From the NCBI GenBank assembly GCA_002407845.1, contig DHPK01000023.1, positions 62,628 to 99,928 of the forward strand: a stretch of 37,301 bases of DNA. The letters are read 5' to 3'. Both the position numbers and the translations under genes were made by a program. Source of the stretch: Leptolinea sp. UBA5366. GTDB lineage: Bacteria; Chloroflexota; Anaerolineae; Anaerolineales; Anaerolineaceae. Shown piece after piece: positions 16,645 through 25,046 of this stretch. Each line of letters starts with the position of its first letter. The stretch's first letter is position 1. The notes beneath the pieces are model-generated. The model worked only from the letters and a program-made list of their open reading frames with translations, had not been told where the DNA came from and did not search any database.

Positions 16645-17270
16645 GATTACAGATTGCGATGGACGCTGTTCTCGGATACCGCGCGATTGAAATTGTTGAG
16701 ACGATCCATGATGTGATCGACATCGTAGAGATTGGAACACCGCTGATTCTTCGCGAGGGATTGAGCACTGTTTCAGCAATAAAAAACAAGTATCCCGCCC
16801 TGACCGTTCTAGCAGATACAAAAATTGTTGATGGCGGTGAGTTGGAGTGCCGGGATGCCTGTGAAGCTGGAGCGGACATCATTACTTTTTTAGCTTTAGC
16901 AAATCTGGCAACTGCACGCGCTGTAATTGATACCGCTCATCGATATAGCAAAAAAGCGATGGCTGATCTGATTTGTGTCCAGGATATTAAAGGACGTTCA
17001 ATAGAGTTGAAAGAACTTGGAGTAGATTACATTTGCGTTCATACGGCAGTGGATATTCAAACGCTGGGGCGAACGCCGCTAGAAGACCTGAAACAGTTAG
17101 TTACAGCCGTCCCATCGTCCTTTACCGCTGCGGCTGGCGGAATCAATATGGAAAACTTAGCCTCATTTACTGAATTAAATCCGGAGATAATCATTGCTGG
17201 AAGCTCTTTGATGAATTCTGAAAACATTAGAAATGCTGTAATAGAAATGCAGCACGCTATTAAAAAATAA
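16641..17270 (+). CDS. hxlA: 3-hexulose-6-phosphate synthase (HPS)
   Basis: A 209-residue enzyme of the OMP decarboxylase suprafamily that condenses formaldehyde with D-ribulose 5-phosphate to D-arabino-3-hexulose 6-phosphate, or runs in reverse. Catalytic residues are present: Asp8, Glu30, Asp59 and Lys61 in LADTKIVDGGELE, and Asp64. At the three places that separate HPS from 3-keto-L-gulonate-6-phosphate decarboxylase, the protein has the HPS-type residues Asp109, Val137 (after His134) and Ala165 rather than Glu, Arg and Thr. The phosphate site is in AAAGGIN and IIIAGSSL. It overlaps the kinase gene by 4 bp and lies 8 bp before PHI, so it belongs firmly to the sugar operon. Activity is inferred from motifs, not shown. 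Confidence 0.88.
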   Translation: MRLQIAMDAVLGYRAIEIVETIHDVIDIVEIGTPLILREGLSTVSAIKNKYPALTVLADTKIVDGGELECRDACEAGADIITFLALANLATARAVIDTAHRYSKKAMADLICVQDIKGRSIELKELGVDYICVHTAVDIQTLGRTPLEDLKQLVTAVPSSFTAAAGGINMENLASFTELNPEIIIAGSSLMNSENIRNAVIEMQHAIKK

Positions 17271-17278
17271 GGAAACTT

Positions 17279-17845
17279 ATGAGCGATTATTTGAATTTGA
17301 GCGAATTGATTCTTAATGAAATAAATACGACATTAAATGGCACAAATCAGCAAGAAATAAAAGTGTTTGAAAATGAGATTATCGCAGCAAACAGAATCTT
17401 TTTTGCCGGTGCAGGCAGAACTTCACTGATGATTCGGAGCTTTGCTATGCGGCTGATGCAATTGGGGCTTAAAGTTCATGTCATCGGGGAAACGACGACT
17501 CCATCAATTACTGAGAATGATTTGCTGATCATTGGTTCAGGAAGCGGGGGCACGGAATCCTTATGCGTAATGGCACAAAAAGCGAAGAAAATCGGGGCAA
17601 AAATTGGTCTGATTACGATTTATCCCGAATCTGTTATTGGAAGATTATCTGATTTTAGAATTGTGATCCCGACCACTACCTCAAAAGTAGTTTCAGATGA
17701 ACGAAAGTCGGTTCAGCCCGGCGGCAGCACATTTGAACAAAGCTTGCTAATTTTATGCGAAGTCCTGGTCATTTCTATTTCAAATCGTCTGAAAATTGAT
17801 GACTGGAATAAAGAAATCATGCTGCGCCACGCTAATTTGGAATAG
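17279..17845 (+). CDS. hxlB: 6-phospho-3-hexuloisomerase (PHI)
   Basis: A 188-residue SIS-domain isomerase interconverting D-arabino-3-hexulose 6-phosphate and fructose 6-phosphate, partner of HPS. Family features: FFAGAGRTSLMIRSFAMRL with the phosphate-binding loop, GLKVHVIGETTTPSI, LLIIGSGSGGTES, then KIGLITIYPESVIG and, near the end, SVQPGGSTFEQSLLILCE, the PHI hallmark. It is the last gene of the sugar operon, and its stop codon is 9 bp from that of convergent hypE with no terminator between them. Confidence 0.92.
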   Translation: MSDYLNLSELILNEINTTLNGTNQQEIKVFENEIIAANRIFFAGAGRTSLMIRSFAMRLMQLGLKVHVIGETTTPSITENDLLIIGSGSGGTESLCVMAQKAKKIGAKIGLITIYPESVIGRLSDFRIVIPTTTSKVVSDERKSVQPGGSTFEQSLLILCEVLVISISNRLKIDDWNKEIMLRHANLE

Positions 17846-17854
17846 CCACAAATT

Positions 17855-18907
17855 TCAGCAAATTCGCGGGAGCATCTCTCCATGCAGCGAATCCAGTATC
17901 CTCGTAGTTCCTAACGCGGTTTTTAGTAATACACCAGGACGGGCTGCGCTTGTCACGCGGCCGATAATTGCTGCGTTTTCCCCATATTTGCAGCTGCGGA
18001 TGGCTGATAAGGCTGCTTCGGCATCCGCTTCAGGCAGGATGACAATCATTTTCCCTTCATTTGCAACGTACAATGGATCAAACCCCAGCAAGTCGCACAA
18101 AGAGCGGACTTGCGGCGAGACCAGAACGAGCTGTTCGTCAATCTCAATTGACACTGCGCTCTGAACTGCGATTTCGTTAAGTGTAGTCCCTAACCCGCCG
18201 CGGGTCGGGTCGCGCAAGACATGCGTACTTGGTGCAGTCTGCCGTAATTTCTCGACGATCGCATTGAGCGGCGCCGTATCGGATTGAATATCGGATTGGA
18301 AACCCAGCTCGCCGCGAGCGCAAAGAACAGCCATGCCATGGTCGCCAACTGTTCCGGTGACCAGCACAGCGTCTCCCGGTTTTGCAAGGTCGCCTTGCGG
18401 CTGGAAGTCATCCCTGATCCAGCCAAAACCTGCGGTCGTTATGAACAATCCATCACCCCTGCCTTTTTCGACCACTTTTGTGTCGCCGGCAACGATTTGG
18501 ACATTGGCTTCCACTGCGCTCATCTGCATCGATTTTAGAATTCTTTCCAACTCACTGATTCTAAACCCTTCTTCGAGGATAAAACCAGCTGTCAGCGCAA
18601 CCGGGACAGCCCCGGAAGTCAGGAGGTCATTGACCGTCCCGCAGACCGCAAGCCTGCCGATATCCCCGCCGGGGAAAAAGAGCGGTGCGACAATGTGAGA
18701 ATCGGTGGTCACTGCGATTCGTCCTGTACTGTCGGGAATGGGCAATACAGCAGCGTCATTCCCTTGCGCCAACCCATCCGAAATCAGATACTTTTGGAAT
18801 ATATTTCTGATTAAATCTGCGGTCATCTTTCCACCGCTGCCGTGTCCGGCTTGGATGCGGCTGTGATTGAAATCTGCTGAAGGCAGCGGACAAGAAAAGT
18901 CATGCAT
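17855..18907 (-). CDS. hypE: Hydrogenase maturation protein HypE
   Basis: Dehydrates the carbamoyl group carried on its C-terminal cysteine to a thiocyanate that donates CN- to the iron of the [NiFe] centre, with ATP. The start at 18907 gives 350 residues and overlaps hypD by 8 bp; longer starts run into hypD and lack family similarity. The GHGSGGK motif is at 21-27, then GNDAAVLP, ATP-site segments FPGGDIGRLAV and VAGDTKVVEKG, RDPTRGGLGTTLNE, and the terminal MLPRIC with the essential cysteine as the last residue. It is last in the hypABFCDE group and ends 9 bp from the convergent PHI gene. Confidence 0.97.
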   Translation of the reverse strand: MHDFSCPLPSADFNHSRIQAGHGSGGKMTADLIRNIFQKYLISDGLAQGNDAAVLPIPDSTGRIAVTTDSHIVAPLFFPGGDIGRLAVCGTVNDLLTSGAVPVALTAGFILEEGFRISELERILKSMQMSAVEANVQIVAGDTKVVEKGRGDGLFITTAGFGWIRDDFQPQGDLAKPGDAVLVTGTVGDHGMAVLCARGELGFQSDIQSDTAPLNAIVEKLRQTAPSTHVLRDPTRGGLGTTLNEIAVQSAVSIEIDEQLVLVSPQVRSLCDLLGFDPLYVANEGKMIVILPEADAEAALSAIRSCKYGENAAIIGRVTSAARPGVLLKTALGTTRILDSLHGEMLPRIC

Positions 18908-19997
18908 ACTCCCTCCGATAACGATAATAAGCCGCGCAGGTTCCTTCACTCGACACCATAGCGGCACCAAGCGGGTGCTCAGGCGAACAGTTCCGGGCGA
19001 ACGCAGGACAATCCAGCGGGAGTTTTTGTCCTAAGAGGATTTGACCAGCAATGCAGACAGAATCAAATACTTCGCTTTCTACAGCGAGATCGAATTTTTT
19101 TTCGGCATCGAAAGCTGAAAATTGATCCTTGATTTTCCATCCGCTGTCAGGAATCTGCCCGATGCCGCGCCATTCGCGGGCGCAGGGCTCAAATACCTCA
19201 TCAATAATTGCCAGCGCTGCGGGGTTTCCTGACGCAGATACGCTGCGGCTGTATGCATTTTGAACCTGCCACTGACCGCTTTCAAGGTCGCTGACAACTT
19301 GATCGATCCCTGCCAATAAATCGACCGGTTCAAACCCGGTCACACTGATTGGCACCTGATATTGTTGGCTGATCGGCAGGTATTCCGCTGTGCCCATCAC
19401 GGCGCAGACATGACCGGCTGCCAGAAAAGCCTGAACCCGGTTGTCTTCGGCATCCAGGATCATTTTCAATGCAGATGGCACCCGAACTTGGTAACTCAGC
19501 ATTGAATAATTGGTGATTCCCAGCCGGGCGGACTGAATGACACTGATGCCATTTGCCGGAGCAGTGGTCTCAAATCCAATTCCCAGGAAAACGACCTGCT
19601 TGTTCGGGGTCTCCCGGGCGATTGTCAGTGCGTCCAACGCTGCATAAACAACGCGAACGTCCGCACCCGCTGCTCGTGCGGTTGCCAGAGAAATATCTGT
19701 ACCCGGAACGCGCAGCATGTCCCCATAAGTCGTCAGGATTACATCTTGGTGATTTGCGAGGCGGATGGCTTTATCGATTGTGGACTGCGGCGTGACACAG
19801 ACCGGACAGCCCGGCCCATGAATAAAAGTGATCTCCGGCGATAGCAGCTGATCGATGCCCGACTGCAGCAGCGCATGTGTCTGTCCGCCGCACATTTCCA
19901 TGATCATCCAGGATCTGGTGAGTCGGTTTTTTATCCGTCTGATCAGTTTTTCAGCCCGATCTCGATCCCGAAATGCGGACAGGCTATTCAAGCTCAT
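18900..19997 (-). CDS. hypD: Hydrogenase maturation protein HypD
   Basis: Iron-sulfur scaffold protein that, with HypC, holds the Fe(CN)2CO group during assembly. It has 365 residues. Conserved elements are CGGQTH (from Cys36), HGPGCPVCVTP (Cys64, Cys67), VFLGIGFETTAPA, LAAGHVCAVMG and the C-terminal cluster-binding cysteines in FARNCSPEHPLGAAMVSSEG. The start overlaps hypC by 14 bp. Length and residues are those of a functional protein. Confidence 0.97.
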   Translation of the reverse strand: MSLNSLSAFRDRDRAEKLIRRIKNRLTRSWMIMEMCGGQTHALLQSGIDQLLSPEITFIHGPGCPVCVTPQSTIDKAIRLANHQDVILTTYGDMLRVPGTDISLATARAAGADVRVVYAALDALTIARETPNKQVVFLGIGFETTAPANGISVIQSARLGITNYSMLSYQVRVPSALKMILDAEDNRVQAFLAAGHVCAVMGTAEYLPISQQYQVPISVTGFEPVDLLAGIDQVVSDLESGQWQVQNAYSRSVSASGNPAALAIIDEVFEPCAREWRGIGQIPDSGWKIKDQFSAFDAEKKFDLAVESEVFDSVCIAGQILLGQKLPLDCPAFARNCSPEHPLGAAMVSSEGTCAAYYRYRREYA

Positions 19998-20214
19998 TTA
20001 TTTCATCCAGTACGCGGATTGTTTCTAACGCCTCAGCTTCATCCATCCGGCTTATAGCAAAACCGGCATGGACGATAACGTAATCGCCGGGTTGAGCGTC
20101 GGGTACGGCGGCTAAGCATGTCTCGCGCTGAACGCCGCTGAATTCAACCAGACCCATCAAAAGACCATCCTGATTAAAAACTTGAGTGATTTTACCGGGA
20201 ATTCCGAGACACAT
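19984..20214 (-). CDS. hypC: Hydrogenase maturation chaperone HypC
   Basis: A 76-residue OB-fold chaperone that transfers the Fe(CN)2CO unit to the hydrogenase large-subunit precursor. The essential Cys2 is in the N-terminal MCLGIPGKI; VEFSGVQRETCL and GDYVIVHAGFAISRMD follow the family pattern, with a charged C-terminal helix. It overlaps hypF by 23 bp upstream and hypD by 14 bp downstream. Confidence 0.97.
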   Translation of the reverse strand: MCLGIPGKITQVFNQDGLLMGLVEFSGVQRETCLAAVPDAQPGDYVIVHAGFAISRMDEAEALETIRVLDEINELE

Positions 20215-22537
20215 CTTCGTTCTCCTTCAAAATTGCGTCAGCAATGACAGCCTGACCAAATGCGATACAACCGTCGTTCACGGGAAGCTGCCGCGGGATC
20301 AACACTTCGAACTGGTTTGCTTTCAAAACCTTGGTGACCCCAGTCAAAAGCTGCATATTCTGCCAGACTCCCCCGGAAAGAACTATTGGAAAGCCTGATC
20401 CTCTTTTTTCTCTGATTCTAATACACAATTCAAGCGAAAGTTGAATCAGCGTCTGATGAAAACGGGCTGAAATCTCAGATGGCGCTGCATTTTGACGATA
20501 ATCTGCAAGGATTGCCTCGACTATGGCTGCCGTTGAAATTTCAACTGAGTTTATGTCCAATGGATACGGCGGTAATGCGTCAGGCGAGGCAGCATTTTCA
20601 AGTTCAATCGCAGCCTGACCTTCATAATTATTCCGCTGACAAATGCCGATCAGCGCTGCCACAGCGTCAAAGAAGCGGCCGACAGAAGAGGTTTGAACGC
20701 AGTTGATACGCTGATTAAGTTGAAAGGCAAGCACATTCAATGCATCAGGATGGTCGCGTTTGAGCGCCTTTACAGGCGGAAGATCCTCTTCCCAGGGAAT
20801 TCCAAGGTGATGGAGCAGCCCCAGCGCCTGCCTGGCAGGGCTGCGCACAGCTTGATCTCCGCCTGCTAACAGGAAAGGCTCGAGATGATAAAGACGCTCG
20901 AAACCTGAGCTGTTGCAAAAAAGCGCTTCGCCCCCCCAGATTGTTCCGTCCGCCCCATAACCAGTGCCGTCAAATGCAAGTCCCAGAGCCGGCTGATCGT
21001 TAAAGCGCTCCTGTTCAGCGAGGACTGCCGCAATATGCGCATAGTGATGTTGGACGCGGATTAGAGGGATTCTTTCTTCCTTTGAACGCTCCTCTGCATA
21101 GCGCGTGCTGAGATAATCTGGATGCAAGTCACAGGCGAGCGCCTCAGGTTTTGTCCGAAACAGATGCTGATAATGGCTGATGGTTTGGGAAAAAGATGCC
21201 AGCGTCTCCGCGTTTTCGAGATCGCCGATGTGCGGACTCAGAAAGGCAAAACGATCCTTTGTAAGACAAAATGTATTCTTCAGCTCCGGTCCGACTGCAA
21301 GCAGCGGCAGAAAGGGTTGGTTGCTGCGAATCGGCTCGGGGGCATAACCGCGGGCACGCCGGATGATCAGCGGGGTTTCAAAATCTGGCAGGCTGCGGAC
21401 AACAGAATCGTCGATTCGCGCCACGATTGGGCGGTTGTGTGTCAAAATGCAGTCGCATAAGGCTGCTAATTTTTCGAGTTCCTGTGGAGTGTCCCCGCAG
21501 ATGATCGGCTCTTCTGCTCGGTTTGCACTCGTCATGACCAATAACCGGATGTCTGGCTTGAGATAGTCGAACAGCAAGCGGTGAAGTGGTGTATAAGGCA
21601 GCATAATCCCCAGTGTTTTTTGCCCTGGTGCAATGGCTGAAGGCAAGCTGCAGTCCGACCGTCTCGATAACAGTACAATTGGGGAACGCGGACTGGAAAG
21701 AATCGCTTCTTCTTCTGCGCTGACTACGCAGCAAGATGTGATCGCATCCAAATCGCTGGCCATCAGCGCAAAGGCTTTGCGACTGCGAAGCTTTATTTCA
21801 CGCAGTCTGGCAAGCGCCTTCACATTGAATGGGTCACAGGCGAGGTGAAATCCGCCCAACCCTTTCAGCGCAAGGATTTTTCCAGATCGGAGTGCTGCTG
21901 CCGCTTCAACAAGTGCCTGATCACCATTTATCGCAGGGTTGCAATTGGTCAAGAAAGTGAGGCTGGGACCGCATGCCGGGCAGCCGGTCGGCTGGGCATG
22001 GAAGCGGCGATTTTCAGGATTCTCATATTCATTTTGACAATCTTTACACATCACAAAATCAGCCATAGCGGTATTCGGCCGGTCATAGGGCAGATCTCGG
22101 ATAATCGTGTAGCGGGGACCGCAATGGATGCAATTGTTGAATGGATAGTGGTAACGGCGGTCTGCCGGATCAAGAATTTCGGTTAAACATTCAGAACAGA
22201 TGGAAACATCGGCGGGAATGGGTAAAAACTCACCTTTCCGGCTGACGCTCTCAAGAATCTCGAACCTTGGGTAATTTTCTAATGGGATCGGATGGCTGAT
22301 GACCTGATCGACTTGTGCAAGCGGCGGAAAAGTCGCCCGCATTTCAGCTTCAAATGCTTCGATCTTTTCTTCAGCTGCAAAAGCCTTGATTTCCACTCCC
22401 TGAGTCGTGTTTCGCACAAAGCCGCTCAGTTCGTGACTGGCTGCCAGATTCGCGATAAATGGGCGAAAACCGACGCCTTGGACGATGCCGGTGATCAGAT
22501 ATTGGCGCCCGATTTTCAATGGTTGCGAAGAAGGCAT
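20192..22537 (-). CDS. hypF: Carbamoyltransferase HypF
   Basis: Makes carbamoyl-adenylate from carbamoyl phosphate and transfers the carbamoyl group to the HypE cysteine, the source of CN-. The start at 22537 (781 residues) is chosen: the frame is open to 22627 but that start would overlap hypB by 65 bp and add a non-family extension. Order of domains: acylphosphatase (about 10-95, GIVQGVGFRPF), two zinc fingers (Cys114/117, Cys136/139 and Cys164/167 with a later CPAC), a YrdC-like domain (about 200-370, LKGLGGFHLACD), and a Kae1-like domain with HHYAHIAAVL, LAFDGTGYGADGTIWGGE and LSGGVWQN near the C-terminus. All domains look intact. Confidence 0.97.
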   Translation of the reverse strand: MPSSQPLKIGRQYLITGIVQGVGFRPFIANLAASHELSGFVRNTTQGVEIKAFAAEEKIEAFEAEMRATFPPLAQVDQVISHPIPLENYPRFEILESVSRKGEFLPIPADVSICSECLTEILDPADRRYHYPFNNCIHCGPRYTIIRDLPYDRPNTAMADFVMCKDCQNEYENPENRRFHAQPTGCPACGPSLTFLTNCNPAINGDQALVEAAAALRSGKILALKGLGGFHLACDPFNVKALARLREIKLRSRKAFALMASDLDAITSCCVVSAEEEAILSSPRSPIVLLSRRSDCSLPSAIAPGQKTLGIMLPYTPLHRLLFDYLKPDIRLLVMTSANRAEEPIICGDTPQELEKLAALCDCILTHNRPIVARIDDSVVRSLPDFETPLIIRRARGYAPEPIRSNQPFLPLLAVGPELKNTFCLTKDRFAFLSPHIGDLENAETLASFSQTISHYQHLFRTKPEALACDLHPDYLSTRYAEERSKEERIPLIRVQHHYAHIAAVLAEQERFNDQPALGLAFDGTGYGADGTIWGGEALFCNSSGFERLYHLEPFLLAGGDQAVRSPARQALGLLHHLGIPWEEDLPPVKALKRDHPDALNVLAFQLNQRINCVQTSSVGRFFDAVAALIGICQRNNYEGQAAIELENAASPDALPPYPLDINSVEISTAAIVEAILADYRQNAAPSEISARFHQTLIQLSLELCIRIREKRGSGFPIVLSGGVWQNMQLLTGVTKVLKANQFEVLIPRQLPVNDGCIAFGQAVIADAILKENEDVSRNSR

Positions 22538-22562
22538 CTGCTTTTCTGAGCTATCTCCGAAT

Positions 22563-23234
22563 TCAAGCGCGGCTGGCTGCTTCAATCTGCGAGAGGAGCC
22601 AATCTGTCCATAAATCCAGCCCGGCACCAGTTTTGGCTGAGGTTGGGAAAATATCTACGTCTGGATTCAGGATGTTAACTCCTTGCGAAAAGTGCTCCAA
22701 ATTAAAATCGACATAAGGCAACAGGTCTGTTTTTGTCACGACCACAGCGTTCAAATTTCGGTAAATGTTGGGATATTTCCAAGGTTTATCATCCCCTTCG
22801 GCGATGCTTGCGATCAACGTGTTTGAATGCGACCCTAAATCCCATTCAGCTGGGCAGATCAAATTGCCGATATTTTCGATAATCACCAAATCCAGCTCAT
22901 CAAGCGGAAGCTGTTCCATGCCTTTGCGCACCATCATCGCGTCCATGTGGCAATCTCCAGCGGTTGTGACTTGTACAGCAGGTGCACCAGCTAAAACAAC
23001 TTTATCCGAGTCGATCGTGACGGACGCTGTGTCTCCTTCGATCACACCGATACGGACGCTGCCCCTGAGCAGTTCTATCGTTTTAAGGATCAGAGCGGTT
23101 TTTCCCGCACCGGGAGCTGCCATAATATTGATACAGAAAATGTGATGATCTGAAAATATTTTGCGATTTTCCTCAGCGACAAAGTCATTCGCTTGCAGGA
23201 TGTTTTGAATGATTGGAACATTGATAGAAGTCAT
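22563..23234 (-). CDS. hypB: Hydrogenase nickel-insertion GTPase HypB
   Basis: SIMIBI-class GTPase that works with HypA to load nickel into the hydrogenase large subunit. It has 223 residues. P-loop APGAGKT at 40-46; the G-domain metal site Cys95-His96 in TAGDCHMDAMMV; IENIGNLICPAEWDLG and the NKxD-equivalent TKTD. There is no N-terminal His-rich or CXXCGC nickel-storage extension, so this is the short form. It overlaps hypA by 4 bp (ATGA). Confidence 0.96.
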   Translation of the reverse strand: MTSINVPIIQNILQANDFVAEENRKIFSDHHIFCINIMAAPGAGKTALILKTIELLRGSVRIGVIEGDTASVTIDSDKVVLAGAPAVQVTTAGDCHMDAMMVRKGMEQLPLDELDLVIIENIGNLICPAEWDLGSHSNTLIASIAEGDDKPWKYPNIYRNLNAVVVTKTDLLPYVDFNLEHFSQGVNILNPDVDIFPTSAKTGAGLDLWTDWLLSQIEAASRA

Positions 23235-23590
23235 GAATTTTCCTCGAATTTAGTTATTTCTATACTTTCAACCAACATTTCGTCGCCGGAAAGAAAACTG
23301 ATCTGGTCGCTGCCGCAATTTGGGCAGATGGATAATTTCCCTTGCAATTCAAACGTATTCTGGCATTGCTGGCAGCTGAAAACCACTGCGCGGCGGTCGA
23401 AATGAATTTCAGCATTTTCGCAAATGGATCCTTTCGTAAGCTCCTTCCAATAGACGTTGACACAATCAGGAACGATATTAGAAAAATCGCCAATTACCAG
23501 ATTGATTCGATCGACGGAGTCTGCTTCGGAAAGGTGCGCCTGAGCCATCACGATTTCGAAGATATGGCGTGTTGCGGACAACTCATGCAT
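23231..23590 (-). CDS. hypA: Hydrogenase nickel metallochaperone HypA
   Basis: A 119-residue nickel chaperone. The N-terminal MHE nickel site (His2) is present, and the structural zinc site is formed by CQQC (Cys73/76) and CPNC (Cys89/92). It is first in the hyp operon. No Shine-Dalgarno sequence precedes ATG 23590; TATAAT is 7 nt upstream, as at ruvB, suggesting a leaderless message. The gene is divergent from hisS. Confidence 0.96.
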   Translation of the reverse strand: MHELSATRHIFEIVMAQAHLSEADSVDRINLVIGDFSNIVPDCVNVYWKELTKGSICENAEIHFDRRAVVFSCQQCQNTFELQGKLSICPNCGSDQISFLSGDEMLVESIEITKFEENS

Positions 23591-23597
23591 AAATGGA

Positions 23598-23622
23598 ATT
23601 ATACTGCAATCAAGATTATAAT
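23598..23622. promoter_or_regulatory. Face-to-face -10 boxes between hypA and hisS
   Basis: TATAAT on the minus strand (23598-23603) lies 7 nt before the hypA start codon. TATAAT on the plus strand (23617-23622) points to hisS, whose ATG is 78 nt on. The two boxes are separated by 13 bp, so the two promoters would overlap and may compete. Neither has a good -35 box. Confidence 0.45.
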
Positions 23623-23700
23623 TATGCGGTGCTGCGACAAGCTAGGTGCGAAAAAATGATTGTTTGCTCAAATAAATAAAAGGGTTTTACGGAGGATTCG

Positions 23701-24969
23701 ATGAAAGAAATTGTTCAAAAAGTGAAGGGGATGCGTGATTTTTACCCCGCAGAAATGGCTTTTCGGACATGGCTTTATCATCAAATCCGGTGTATTTCTG
23801 AGCAGTTTGGCTATCAGGAATATGAAGCGCCCATTTTGGAAAAACTTGAACTTTATGCAGCGAAATCAGGCGAAGAATTAGTCAAGGAGCAGGCTTACGT
23901 GTTCAGCGACCGCGGCGGCGGTGAGATCGCTCTGCGCCCCGAATTGACGCCTTCCTTAGCGCGCATGATTGCTCAGCGTCAGAATGAACTGGCTTATCCG
24001 GTGCGCTGGTGGTCATTTGGTCCTTTCTGGCGGTATGAACAGCCGCAAAAGGGCAGGACACGCGAGTTTTTTCAATGGAATATTGACATGATCGGTGCAG
24101 CCGGTTATCAGGCTGATGCGGAATTGCTGGCTGTTTGTGCGGCTTTCCTGAATCAAATCGGGTTGACGCCAGAGATGGTTCAAATCAAGGTTAATAACCG
24201 GCGGCTGATGGATGAACAGCTGCTGAAGATTGACGTAACTGCAGAATTGAAACCTGTTGTTTATCGGCTGATTGACCGGCGTGATAAACTGCGTCCGGAT
24301 GCATGGCGTGATTTCGCAATTGAAAATGGCATCGGAACCGATATGCTTGAACAGCTCATCGCTTTGCTTGACAATCAGGAGCTCTGGAAAGAATCTGAGA
24401 CGCTCACGACTATCTTTGATCTGGTTGATAAAATGGGATACGGCGAATATCTTGCATTTGATTCCCAAGTCATCCGTGGGTTGCTTTATTACACAGGAAC
24501 GGTTTTCGAAGTCTGGGACAAGGCTCCCGGCGGTCGAGCGGTGCTGGGCGGCGGACGGTATGAAAATCTGGTTGAGGACGTCGGCGGCGATCCGCTCCCT
24601 GGGGTTGGTTTTGCGATGGGCGACGTAATGATCTCAGTCCTGCTGGAAAAATATGGTTTACTGCCGACGTTGAATTATCAGCCGGCTCACGTGTTGGTTA
24701 CTTGTTTCGATGACCAGACATTAAGTGATGCATATCAGCTGGCTGCTGAAATCCGCCGCGGCGGAATCAATGTAATTACCTATCCTGAGCCGGCAAAGCT
24801 CAATAAACAATTGAAATTCGCCAACCGAGTTGGCGCGCGGGCAATTTTAATCGCAGGACCGGATGAGGTTGCTGCTGGACAGGTCACGATCAAGGATCTG
24901 CTCAATCGAACACAGCAGACAGTGAGCCGAGCGGATTGTGTGCGCGAATTGCGCGCATTGGGCATTTGA
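23701..24969 (+). CDS. hisS: Histidyl-tRNA synthetase
   Basis: Class II synthetase charging tRNA-His; 422 residues with the C-terminal anticodon-binding domain (about 325-420). Motifs: VKGMRDFYP at the N-terminus, ALRPELTPSLAR, motif 2 FGPFWRYEQPQKGRTREFFQ, the histidine signature GLLYYTGTVFEVW, GGGRYENL and motif 3 GVGFAMGDV. The Shine-Dalgarno sequence ACGGAGGA is well placed. A catalytic-domain-only HisZ is excluded by the complete motifs and the C-terminal domain. The next feature is a tRNA-Arg gene 77 bp downstream. A short hairpin GGGCT/AGCCC (24971-24986) follows the stop but has no T-run. Confidence 0.95.
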   Translation: MKEIVQKVKGMRDFYPAEMAFRTWLYHQIRCISEQFGYQEYEAPILEKLELYAAKSGEELVKEQAYVFSDRGGGEIALRPELTPSLARMIAQRQNELAYPVRWWSFGPFWRYEQPQKGRTREFFQWNIDMIGAAGYQADAELLAVCAAFLNQIGLTPEMVQIKVNNRRLMDEQLLKIDVTAELKPVVYRLIDRRDKLRPDAWRDFAIENGIGTDMLEQLIALLDNQELWKESETLTTIFDLVDKMGYGEYLAFDSQVIRGLLYYTGTVFEVWDKAPGGRAVLGGGRYENLVEDVGGDPLPGVGFAMGDVMISVLLEKYGLLPTLNYQPAHVLVTCFDDQTLSDAYQLAAEIRRGGINVITYPEPAKLNKQLKFANRVGARAILIAGPDEVAAGQVTIKDLLNRTQQTVSRADCVRELRALGI

Positions 24970-25046
24970 TGGGCTGATTTTAGCCCAATGGTGCCGGAAA
25001 AATTCACGAAACGTGGTATACTTTCGTGGCGAAATTGGCGATAAAT

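Noticed and set aside
16641..17270. Annotation as 3-keto-L-gulonate-6-phosphate decarboxylase (UlaD)
   Set aside because: Three specificity residues are of the HPS type and PHI is adjacent.
24971..24986. GGGCT/AGCCC hairpin as the hisS terminator
   Set aside because: Short stem and no T-run; termination here is unproven.
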